NCBI GenBank assembly: GCA_024682555.1
Contig: JAIKZD010000157.1
Span: 1 to 43,818 of the forward strand
Length of the DNA stretch: 43,818 nucleotides
Source of the DNA: Lachnospiraceae bacterium
GTDB taxonomy: Bacteria > Bacillota > Clostridia > Lachnospirales > Lachnospiraceae
Reading direction: 5' to 3'
This document shows positions 19,042 to 26,533 of this stretch, piece by piece. A program made the translations under genes and the position numbers. Every line of letters starts with the position of its first letter. The stretch's first letter is position 1. A model generated the notes under the pieces. It saw only the letters and a program-made list of their open reading frames with translations. It did no database searches and had not been told where the DNA came from.

Positions 19042-20439
19042 ATGAACGAGGAACGTCACGTACGGATGAACACATCCAATAATCTGCTGGAGCTTGAAGA
19101 GCCCATATACAGACTGGCGGATGTAAGCACACCAAATGTATTCAGAAATCTTTTTCCATATGAAGAAATTCCCAAAATAGCATTTAATGATCGTATAGTA
19201 CCCCATAATATGCCAAAGGAAATATGGATCACCGATACCACCTTCAGGGACGGACAGCAGTCGAGAGCACCCTATACCACCGAACAGATAGTGGCGATCT
19301 ATGATTATCTGCATAAGCTCGGCGGGCCTAACGGAATGATCAGGCAGAGCGAATTCTTTCTCTATTCCAAAAAGGACAGGGATGCCGTATATAAGTGCAT
19401 GGAAAGAGGGTATCAGTTCCCCGAGATAACAAGCTGGATAAGAGCCAGCAAAGAGGATTTCAAGCTGGTTAAGGAGATCGGCATGAAGGAAACCGGGATC
19501 CTGGTATCCTGTTCCGATTATCATATTTTCTATAAGCTTAAGATGTCAAGAAAGCAGGCCATGGAACACTATCTCAGCGTGATAAGGGAATGCCTTGAAA
19601 CAGGGATATCCCCCAGATGCCATCTTGAAGACATAACAAGAGCGGATATCCACGGTTATGTGGTTCCCTTCTGTACGGAGCTTATGAAGCTGATGGATGA
19701 ATACAAGATCCCCATTAAGATCAGGGCCTGCGATACAATGGGATACGGTGTTAATTATCCCGGTGCGGTAATACCCAGAAGTGTTCAGGGCATAATCTAT
19801 TCACTGCTTAAGCATGCGGGAGTAAGTTCCCACCTGCTTGAGTGGCACGGACATAACGATTTTTACAAGGCCGTATCGAATTCAACCACTGCCTGGCTCT
19901 ATGGCTGTTCAAGCGTTAATACCTCTCTGTTCGGTATAGGAGAGAGAACAGGTAATACACCTCTTGAAGCCATGGTATTTGAATATGCCCAGCTTAAGGG
20001 TACCTTAAACGGGATGGATACCACCATAATCACCGAACTTGCGGAGTATTACGAGAAGGAGATAGGATATGAGATCCCTCCCAGGACTCCTTTCGTGGGA
20101 CGGAATTTCAATGTTACCAGGGCAGGTATTCATGCGGACGGTATCTTAAAGAATGAAGAGATCTACAATATCTTTGATACGGACAAATTCCTGAACAGAC
20201 CGGTGCTCTGTGCCGTGTCAAACACCTCCGGGCTTGCGGGAATAGCACACTGGATAAATACTTTTTACAAGCTTCCGGAATCAAAGCATGTTTCCAAACA
20301 GTCAAAGCTTGTTAAACGGCTTAAGGATGAGGTGGATGCCGAATACGAAAGCGGAAGAGTGACCGTAATGACAAATGAAGAGCTTGACAGCATGGTAAAG
20401 GTAGCCTGTCAGGACTTAAAGATTCAGCTGCAGCCCTGA
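19042..20439 (+). CDS. HMGL-family acyl-transferase, probable Re-citrate synthase (isopropylmalate/homocitrate synthase-like)
   Basis: A 465-aa TIM-barrel enzyme of the 2-isopropylmalate/homocitrate synthase superfamily, which condenses acetyl-CoA with a 2-oxo acid. The metal and catalytic signature is TDTTFRDGQQ (64-73). HGHND (269-273) supplies the metal histidines, and GIGERTGNTPLEAM is the family loop. There is no C-terminal leucine-regulatory domain of the LeuA type. Isocitrate dehydrogenase follows after 45 bases and Rex after that. No leu, lys or nif genes are nearby. This context favours Re-citrate synthase feeding 2-oxoglutarate and glutamate, as known in Clostridium kluyveri, over leucine synthesis. 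Exact substrate is inferred. The ATG at 19042 follows AGGAG with a 10-base gap; an in-frame ATG at 19066 is possible. Confidence 0.75.
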   Translation: MNEERHVRMNTSNNLLELEEPIYRLADVSTPNVFRNLFPYEEIPKIAFNDRIVPHNMPKEIWITDTTFRDGQQSRAPYTTEQIVAIYDYLHKLGGPNGMIRQSEFFLYSKKDRDAVYKCMERGYQFPEITSWIRASKEDFKLVKEIGMKETGILVSCSDYHIFYKLKMSRKQAMEHYLSVIRECLETGISPRCHLEDITRADIHGYVVPFCTELMKLMDEYKIPIKIRACDTMGYGVNYPGAVIPRSVQGIIYSLLKHAGVSSHLLEWHGHNDFYKAVSNSTTAWLYGCSSVNTSLFGIGERTGNTPLEAMVFEYAQLKGTLNGMDTTIITELAEYYEKEIGYEIPPRTPFVGRNFNVTRAGIHADGILKNEEIYNIFDTDKFLNRPVLCAVSNTSGLAGIAHWINTFYKLPESKHVSKQSKLVKRLKDEVDAEYESGRVTVMTNEELDSMVKVACQDLKIQLQP

Positions 20440-20484
20440 TCATGGAATATATTGATCATAAGTATAAAAACGGAAGGATTTAAA

Positions 20485-21696
20485 ATGGATAAGATCATCA
20501 TGAAAACGCCCCTTGTAGAGATGGACGGGGATGAAATGACAAGAATACTGTGGCAGATGATAAAGGATGAACTGCTGTTGCCTTATATCGAGCTTAATAC
20601 GGAATATTATGACCTTGGTTTAAAGAGCAGGAACGATACCGATGACCGGATCACGGTGGATTCCGCAAATGCCACGAAAAAATACGGCGTTGCCGTAAAG
20701 TGTGCCACCATCACTCCCAATGCGGCAAGGATGAGCGAATATGATCTGAAGAAAATGTGGAAAAGCCCCAACGGGACAATAAGATCCATTTTAAACGGTA
20801 CCGTTTTCAGGACACCTATCATCGTAAAAGGGATCGAGCCCTGCGTCAAAAACTGGAAGGAACCCATAACCATAGCCCGTCACGCCTATGGAGACGTGTA
20901 TTCCAACAGTGAGATGCTCATCGAAAAAAGCGGAAAGGCCGAACTTGTATTTACCGATAAGGACGGTAATGAGCAGAGGGAACTCATCCATGAATTTGAT
21001 GATGAGGGCGGGATCATCCAGGGCATCCATAATGTGACTCCCTCCATTGAAAGCTTTGCAAGAAGCTGCTTTAACTATGCCCTTGATCAGAAAAAAGATC
21101 TCTGGTTCGGAGCAAAGGATACCATATCCAAGAAATATGATCATCATTTCAAGGATATCTTCAGTGAGATATTTGAAAAAGAATATAAGGAAAAATTTGA
21201 GGAGGCCGGCATCGAATATTTTTATTCCCTTATCGATGATATCGTTGCAAGGATCATGAAATCAAACGGCGGAATGATCTGGGCCTGTAAGAATTATGAC
21301 GGGGATGTCATGAGTGACATGATCTCCTCCGCATTCGGCTCGCTTGCCATGATGACCTCGGTCCTTGTATCTCCCGACGGTGTATATGAATATGAGGCAG
21401 CTCACGGAACCGTTCAGAGACATTATTACAAACATCTTAAGGGAGAGGAGACTTCCACCAATTCGGTAGCTACCATCTTTGCCTGGACCGGTGCCCTCAG
21501 AAAACGGGGAGAGCTTGATGATATTCCCGAGCTTGTCAGATTTGCTTCAAAGCTCGAAAGGTCCGTTATCGAGACCATAGAGAGCGGAAGGATGACAAAG
21601 GACCTTGCAAACATCACAAACAATGACGAGATAATAACCCTCTCAAGCCTTGACTTTATCAAGGCTGTAAGAAAAACACTGGATACCTATATTTAA
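20485..21696 (+). CDS. icd: NADP-dependent isocitrate dehydrogenase (eukaryote-like dimeric type)
   Basis: Oxidative decarboxylation of isocitrate to 2-oxoglutarate. The 403-aa sequence matches the dimeric type shared with eukaryotes: [16 protein letters not shown] at the N-terminus, [31 protein letters not shown] (substrate Ser/Asn/Arg region), [28 protein letters not shown] (metal Asp residues) and [11 protein letters not shown] for the coenzyme pocket. The start at 20485 is set by GGAAGG at 20472-20477, 7 bases away; the frame upstream of it is not homologous. Together with the preceding condensing enzyme it gives two of the three steps from oxaloacetate to 2-oxoglutarate. Aconitase is not in the window. 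Rex begins 10 bases after the stop. Confidence 0.94.
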   Translation: MDKIIMKTPLVEMDGDEMTRILWQMIKDELLLPYIELNTEYYDLGLKSRNDTDDRITVDSANATKKYGVAVKCATITPNAARMSEYDLKKMWKSPNGTIRSILNGTVFRTPIIVKGIEPCVKNWKEPITIARHAYGDVYSNSEMLIEKSGKAELVFTDKDGNEQRELIHEFDDEGGIIQGIHNVTPSIESFARSCFNYALDQKKDLWFGAKDTISKKYDHHFKDIFSEIFEKEYKEKFEEAGIEYFYSLIDDIVARIMKSNGGMIWACKNYDGDVMSDMISSAFGSLAMMTSVLVSPDGVYEYEAAHGTVQRHYYKHLKGEETSTNSVATIFAWTGALRKRGELDDIPELVRFASKLERSVIETIESGRMTKDLANITNNDEIITLSSLDFIKAVRKTLDTYI

Positions 21697-21706
21697 GGGT
21701 CATGGT

Positions 21707-22363
21707 TTGAACATGGATGAAAAAAACATTTCGGGAGCCGTCATAAAGAGGCTTCCAAGATATTTCAGATATCTGGGAGAACTGAGGGATGAGGGGGTTG
21801 AGAGGATCTCTTCCGGTGATCTTTCGGTTCTCATGAAGGTTACCGCTTCCCAGATAAGACAGGATCTCAACCAGTTCGGCGGCTTCGGCCAGCAGGGCTA
21901 CGGATATAATGTAAGTCATCTCTATGACGAAATAGGAAAGATCCTCGGACTTCATAAAAAGCATAATCTCATCCTTATAGGTGCGGGTAATCTGGGACAG
22001 GCTCTTGCGAATTATGTGAATTTTGAAAAAAGAGGTTTTATCATCAAAGGCATCTTTGATAAAAACGAGAAGATCCACGGAAAACTCATAAGAGACATCC
22101 CCATATCTCCCATGGAAGAAATGGAATCTTTCATGAAAAACAATGATATCGACATTGCCGTTCTCACGATCCCCAAGACCGAAGCCGTAAAGGTGGCGGG
22201 AATGCTTGTGAGATGCGGCATAAAGGGGATATGGAACTTCGCCCATGTGGATCTGAATGTTCCGGATAATATTGTTGTCAAGAACGAGCATCTGTCCGAG
22301 AGTCTTATGGAACTGTCCTATAATCTGAACAGATCCGTTTCGGACAAAAAGACAGGAGGCTGA
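21707..22363 (+). CDS. rex: Redox-sensing transcriptional repressor Rex
   Basis: A repressor that senses the NADH/NAD+ ratio and controls fermentation genes. An N-terminal winged helix (AVIKRLPRYFRYL...TASQIRQDLNQFGGFGQQGYGYNV) is followed by a Rossmann fold with GAGNLG (92-97) and the C-terminal dimer-swap helix. Length (216-218 aa) is normal. Start choice is open: AAGGG at 21695-21699 is 7 bases ahead of a TTG at 21707 but 13 ahead of the ATG at 21713, and the two differ by only two residues. It sits 10 bases after icd, so a redox regulator is in the same run as an NADPH-producing step. I could not find a convincing Rex operator in this window. Confidence 0.95.
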   Translation: MNMDEKNISGAVIKRLPRYFRYLGELRDEGVERISSGDLSVLMKVTASQIRQDLNQFGGFGQQGYGYNVSHLYDEIGKILGLHKKHNLILIGAGNLGQALANYVNFEKRGFIIKGIFDKNEKIHGKLIRDIPISPMEEMESFMKNNDIDIAVLTIPKTEAVKVAGMLVRCGIKGIWNFAHVDLNVPDNIVVKNEHLSESLMELSYNLNRSVSDKKTGG

Positions 22364-22369
22364 TCTTTT

Positions 22370-23044
22370 ATGGGATACTCGGAGGAAAAGTTCAGGGAAG
22401 CCCTGGAAGGCAAAAAGATCCCTACACTGGTACTGGATAACAAATGGCATAAGCTGTTTAAAAAGATGGGCACTACCGACGATATCATCAGGCTGGAGGG
22501 GGAGCTTACAAACCTGCTTAAAAGACAGGGAAAGATCAATACGGATATCAAGGGCCTCAAAAAACTGAAGAGCGATCTGATGGACGGCATCGTAAACAAT
22601 ATGGGAGACAGCGATGATGCCGCCGGAAAAAAAGCAGCGGACCTAAAGATCGCGGAAAACAAACGACTCATAGATGAAGCAAATGAAAAGATAGATGCCT
22701 ACGGAGATGAACTTCTGGAACTTCCCAAACAGATCGATGAAGTGAACAGGTCTCTTATGGTCAAATCAATGGCCCTGTGCTATGAAAAGCTTTCGGCAAA
22801 CACGGATGAGATAGAAGAGATCGCCGACTGGATCCATAACATCAGGATAGAACTCAAAAAGAACATCATAAGAAAGCAGGAAAAAGAATATTATAATGCC
22901 GAGCTTTATTCCTTCATGCATGACATCTTCGGGCCCGTAGTGATGGACCTGTTTGACATGAGATATGAACCGAAGCTCAGGACAAGCGGGGAGAATAATG
23001 AAAACGATACTGACAGCCGGTCAGATGAAGGCGCTGGATCATAA
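22370..23044 (+). CDS. Coiled-coil protein of unknown function
   Basis: I do not recognise this 224-aa protein. It is highly charged, lacks a signal peptide or membrane helix, and is predicted by eye to be mostly helical. A Lys/Asp/Glu-rich central part (about 40-130) is suited to a coiled coil, then comes a conserved-looking helical segment (around DWIHNIRIELKKNIIRKQEKEYYNAELYSFMHD), and the last 20 residues are polar and probably disordered. AGGAGG at 22355-22360 gives a clear start, and only 6 bases separate it from rex. Its 3' end overlaps the NAD(P)HX repair gene by 47 bases, so the two are translated from overlapping frames. Position between a NADH sensor and an NAD(P)HX repair enzyme is suggestive only. 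Confidence 0.8.
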   Translation: MGYSEEKFREALEGKKIPTLVLDNKWHKLFKKMGTTDDIIRLEGELTNLLKRQGKINTDIKGLKKLKSDLMDGIVNNMGDSDDAAGKKAADLKIAENKRLIDEANEKIDAYGDELLELPKQIDEVNRSLMVKSMALCYEKLSANTDEIEEIADWIHNIRIELKKNIIRKQEKEYYNAELYSFMHDIFGPVVMDLFDMRYEPKLRTSGENNENDTDSRSDEGAGS

Positions 23045-24497
23045 AGCCGTCAATGATTTCGGCATACCGGAATGCATCCTCATGGAAAGAGCCGGTCTTG
23101 CGGTTTATGAAAGCATAAAAGAAGAAAACTATCCTTCGGACAGGATACTGGTGTTATGTTCCTCCGGAAACAACGGCGGAGACGGTTTCTGTATAGCAAG
23201 ACTTTTTGCCGAAGAAGGAAAAGAGGTGTCCGTTTTTTTTACGGGCAGCCCCTCAAAAATGAGTGAAGCAGCAAGACTCAACCATGATATATGTAAAGCC
23301 TTCGGTGTTCCCGTCACAAAAGAGCTTAAGACCGATGGAAAAGAGCTTATCATCGATGCCCTTTACGGTATCGGCCTTAACAGGCAGGCTGATGATGAAA
23401 CTGCGGGTATATTTGAAGCCGTAAATGAATACAGAAGCCGTAACGGCTCCGTGCGTGTGGTGTCCGTGGACATCGCCTCAGGTGTATATGCCGATAGCGG
23501 CCGGATCGCCGGCTGTGCCGTAAGAGCTGACATGACGGTGACTTTTTCCCATATCAAGCCGGGGCATGTTCTGTACCCCGGAAAATCCTATACCGGACTG
23601 TTAAAATGCAAAAACATAGGTATCCCGGATAAAGGACTTTCACAGGAAGAAAAATATATTGAGGCCGTAACCGCGGATGACCTTCCTCTCATTAAGAGGA
23701 GGGATGATTCGAACAAAGGAACCTACGGAAAGGCCCTGATAATCGCGGGTTCAAAGGCCGTGTCCGGCTGTGCCGTGCTTGCCGCCCTTTCCTGTTTTAA
23801 GACAGGGGCGGGAATGGTCAGGGTGCTTACGCATTCCTCGAACCGGGATCTGATAATAAATGCTCTTCCCGAAGCAATGGTAACGGTCTATGATAATACA
23901 CCACCGTCACCCGAAACGATGAAGGATCTCTATTCCTGGGCAACGGTAACGGGCATCGGTCCCGGGACAGGCAGGGATGATACGGCTGAGTTTCTTGTCC
24001 GTTCGGCCCTTTATGATAATGAGCTCCCTCTTGTGGCAGATGCCGATGCCATAGAACTGTTGAGGGATGAGATCCGTAAAGGACCAAAGCTTAAAAAGGA
24101 TCTGGTGATCACGCCGCATGTGGGAGAAATGTCCCGCTTTACCGGCTTATCTGTGGATGAGATAAAAAAAGACCCCATGGGGGTATGCAGGGAATATGCC
24201 GAAAGATACGGCATTACCGTGTGTCTGAAGGATGCGGTCACGGTAACCGGGGACAGCCTGGGAAGGTTAAGGCTTAATATGTCCGGAAATAACGGCATGT
24301 CCGTTGCCGGTATGGGGGATGTGCTGTTTGGCATTATCACTTCCCTCATGGCTCAGGGGGCGGAAGCCTTTGATGCCGCATCCTTTGGTGCATATATCCA
24401 CGGAGCCTGCGGGGACAGATGCATAAGCGAAGGCGCTTCAAAGAGCTCGCTGATGCCAACGGAGCTTATTGATAAAATCAGATATTATGCGGAGTAG
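22998..24497 (+). CDS. nnr: Bifunctional NAD(P)H-hydrate epimerase / ADP-dependent NAD(P)H-hydrate dehydratase
   Basis: Repairs hydrated NADH and NADPH. Residues about 1-215 are the YjeF_N epimerase domain (SSGNNGGDGFCIARLF, LIIDALYGIGLNR, VSVDIASGVYADSG). Residues about 225-495 are the ribokinase-like dehydratase (NKGTYGKALIIAGSK, GIGPGTG, PLVADADAIELL, VITPHVGEMSRFTG, AGMGDVLFGIITS). The usual G-[ST]-G-D of the dehydratase reads GMGD here, with the catalytic Asp kept. The frame is open to 22965, but the ATG at 22998 follows GGGGAG at 22988-22993 and starts the recognisable domain. It overlaps the preceding gene by 47 bases and is followed after 6 bases by alr, a common neighbour order in bacteria. 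499 aa, normal length. Confidence 0.94.
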   Translation: MKTILTAGQMKALDHKAVNDFGIPECILMERAGLAVYESIKEENYPSDRILVLCSSGNNGGDGFCIARLFAEEGKEVSVFFTGSPSKMSEAARLNHDICKAFGVPVTKELKTDGKELIIDALYGIGLNRQADDETAGIFEAVNEYRSRNGSVRVVSVDIASGVYADSGRIAGCAVRADMTVTFSHIKPGHVLYPGKSYTGLLKCKNIGIPDKGLSQEEKYIEAVTADDLPLIKRRDDSNKGTYGKALIIAGSKAVSGCAVLAALSCFKTGAGMVRVLTHSSNRDLIINALPEAMVTVYDNTPPSPETMKDLYSWATVTGIGPGTGRDDTAEFLVRSALYDNELPLVADADAIELLRDEIRKGPKLKKDLVITPHVGEMSRFTGLSVDEIKKDPMGVCREYAERYGITVCLKDAVTVTGDSLGRLRLNMSGNNGMSVAGMGDVLFGIITSLMAQGAEAFDAASFGAYIHGACGDRCISEGASKSSLMPTELIDKIRYYAE

Positions 24498-24503
24498 AAG
24501 ACA

Positions 24504-25631
24504 ATGAGTAAAAAAAGGGTTTATGCGGAAATATCCCTTGGAGCCATCAGGGAAAACATGGAAAACATGCATTCCCTGCTTGACGAAAAGACAAAGATGA
24601 TCGCGGTCATAAAGGCAAACGGTTACGGCCATGGAGCATTAAAGATCGCGGAATGCCTTGAGGATACCGGTTACGTGTTCGGATATGCAACCGCCACGGC
24701 GGAGGAAGCCTTCCGTCTCAGGGATAATGGAATAAGGAAGGCGATCCTGATACTCGGTTATACATTTCCGGAGAACTACGAAGAAATGATAGCGGAGGAC
24801 ATAAGACCCTCCGTATTCAAATATGAAACCGCAAAACAGCTTAACGATACGGCAAAAAAGCTCGGAAAGACCGCAAAGATCCATATAAAGATCGACACGG
24901 GAATGTCAAGGATCGGGTTCATGCCCGATGATAAGGGTCTTTCCGAGATAAAAAGGATCTCGGAACTTGAGAACATTGAAACAGAGGGGATTTTTACCCA
25001 CTTTGCAAGAGCGGATGAAAAGGACAAGTCAAATGCTCTCGGCCAGCTTGGGAGTTTCCTTGCCTTTGCGGACAGATGCGAAAAAAACGGGATCCGTTTC
25101 AGGTACAGGCACGCCTCCAATTCGGCTGCCATACTTGAGCTTAAGGAGGCAAACCTTGATATCGTCCGGGCAGGAATAACCGTTTACGGGCTGTGGCCCT
25201 CAGAGGAGATGGACAGACAAAGGATAAGCCTTAAGCCGGCAATGACACTGAAAAGCTCCATAGTCTATATAAAGGATCTGCCTGAAGGTATTCCGGTAAG
25301 CTACGGCGGAACCTTTATTACAAAAAAGGCCACAAGGGTGGCCACCATACCTGTGGGATATGCCGACGGATATCCCAGAAGCCTTTCAAACAAGGGTTAT
25401 GTACTGATCCGCGGAAAAAGGGCAGGGATCCTCGGAAGAGTCTGTATGGATCAGATGATGGTTGATGTAACGGATATCCCGGAAGCCTCGGAATATGATG
25501 AAGCGGTGCTTTTGGGAAGACAGGGGGATGAGATTATCACCGCCGAGGACATCGGCGATATGTCCGGAAGATTCAATTATGAATTTGTCTGTGATATCTC
25601 GGAACGCGTACCAAGAGTGTATAAATATTAA
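24504..25631 (+). CDS. alr: Alanine racemase
   Basis: PLP-dependent interconversion of L- and D-alanine for peptidoglycan. Lys37 in AVIKANGYGHG is the PLP Schiff base, and Tyr267 in PVSYGGTF is the second catalytic base. IKIDTGMSRIGF, RHASNSAAI and GRVCMDQMMVDVT are family motifs. 375 aa, normal for the fold-type III barrel plus beta domain. It is the last gene of the run that starts around 19 kb and is followed by a hairpin and a new promoter. Confidence 0.97.
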   Translation: MSKKRVYAEISLGAIRENMENMHSLLDEKTKMIAVIKANGYGHGALKIAECLEDTGYVFGYATATAEEAFRLRDNGIRKAILILGYTFPENYEEMIAEDIRPSVFKYETAKQLNDTAKKLGKTAKIHIKIDTGMSRIGFMPDDKGLSEIKRISELENIETEGIFTHFARADEKDKSNALGQLGSFLAFADRCEKNGIRFRYRHASNSAAILELKEANLDIVRAGITVYGLWPSEEMDRQRISLKPAMTLKSSIVYIKDLPEGIPVSYGGTFITKKATRVATIPVGYADGYPRSLSNKGYVLIRGKRAGILGRVCMDQMMVDVTDIPEASEYDEAVLLGRQGDEIITAEDIGDMSGRFNYEFVCDISERVPRVYKY

Positions 25632-25637
25632 AGCTTA

Positions 25638-25657
25638 AGAGGGCAATTTTGCCCTCT
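25638..25657 (+). terminator. Hairpin after alr, possible terminator
   Basis: A perfect 8-bp stem (AGAGGGCA/TGCCCTCT) with an ATTT loop, 7 bases after the stop. No T-run follows (ATATCC), so it could be a weak terminator or an RNA 3' end stabiliser. Confidence 0.5.
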
Positions 25658-25705
25658 ATATCCGCATATCAGATTCCCGCCCGGCTTTCCATATCACTTT
25701 GTGAC

Positions 25706-25734
25706 TTGCTACCGAAGCCATTAGATGATATTAT
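25706..25734 (+). promoter_or_regulatory. Promoter for the YebC/PmpR-family gene
   Basis: TTGCTA (25706-25711), a 17-base spacer and TATTAT (25729-25734), 45 bases before the ATG. An overlapping TATAAT at 25732 has no well-spaced -35 box. Confidence 0.5.
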
Positions 25735-25779
25735 AATGTGTTGTATACTTTATATTTTACAGAATTTATGAGGTGACAG

Positions 25780-26508
25780 ATGTCGGGACATTCCAAATTT
25801 GCAAATATCAAACATAAAAAAGAGAAGAATGATGCGGCCAAGGGAAAGATATTTACCATTATCGGCCGTGAGATCGCGGTTGCCGTAAAAGAGGGCGGTG
25901 CAGATCCGAACAATAATTCAAAACTCCGTGATGTTATTGCTAAGGCCAAGGCCAATAACATGCCTAACGACACCATAGAGAGAGGCATCAAGAAGGCTGC
26001 CGGCGATGCAAACAGCGTCAACTATGAATATGTGTCCTATGAGGGGTACGGACCTAACGGGATCGCCATAATCGTGGATGCCCTTACGGATAACAGAAAC
26101 CGTACCGCTGCAAATGTCCGTTCCGCATTTACAAAGGGCAACGGATCTGTCGGTACAACCGGCTGTGTTTCTTTTATGTTCGACAAAAAAGGCCAGATCA
26201 TCGTTGACAGGGAAGAAACGGACCTTTCACCCGATGATCTCATGATGATCGCTTTGGATGCCGGTGCGGATGATTTTAACGAGGAAGAAGACAGTTTCGA
26301 GATCTTAACATCCGAGGATGATTTCTCCGCTGTAAGGGAAGCTTTGGAAAAAGAGGGTATTCCCATGGCTTCGGCTGAGGTTACCATGATACCTCAGAAC
26401 TATGTTACTCTGACCGATGAAAATGCCATCAGGAGCATTCAGAAGACCCTGGATCTTCTGGATGAAGATGATGATGTACAGGCGGTATATCACAACTGGG
26501 ATGAATAA
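25780..26508 (+). CDS. YebC/PmpR/TACO1-family protein
   Basis: A 242-aa member of the DUF28 family. The N-terminus [31 protein letters not shown] is diagnostic, followed by [42 protein letters not shown] and the acidic C-terminal domain. Members have been described as transcription factors and as helpers of translation through difficult stretches; the sequence cannot choose between them. GAGGTGA precedes the ATG by a few bases. It has its own promoter and is 25 bases ahead of the membrane-protein gene. Confidence 0.93.
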   Translation: MSGHSKFANIKHKKEKNDAAKGKIFTIIGREIAVAVKEGGADPNNNSKLRDVIAKAKANNMPNDTIERGIKKAAGDANSVNYEYVSYEGYGPNGIAIIVDALTDNRNRTAANVRSAFTKGNGSVGTTGCVSFMFDKKGQIIVDREETDLSPDDLMMIALDAGADDFNEEEDSFEILTSEDDFSAVREALEKEGIPMASAEVTMIPQNYVTLTDENAIRSIQKTLDLLDEDDDVQAVYHNWDE

Positions 26509-26533
26509 CTGAGGTAAATATAAGGGGTTTACC

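Noticed and set aside
18757-19524. 255-codon - strand frame
   Set aside because: It lies opposite the end of the second LRR gene and the start of the condensing-enzyme gene, with no recognisable domain or plausible start site.
21659-22450. 263-codon - strand frame opposite rex
   Set aside because: Antisense shadow of icd, rex and the coiled-coil gene; codon pattern follows the + strand genes.
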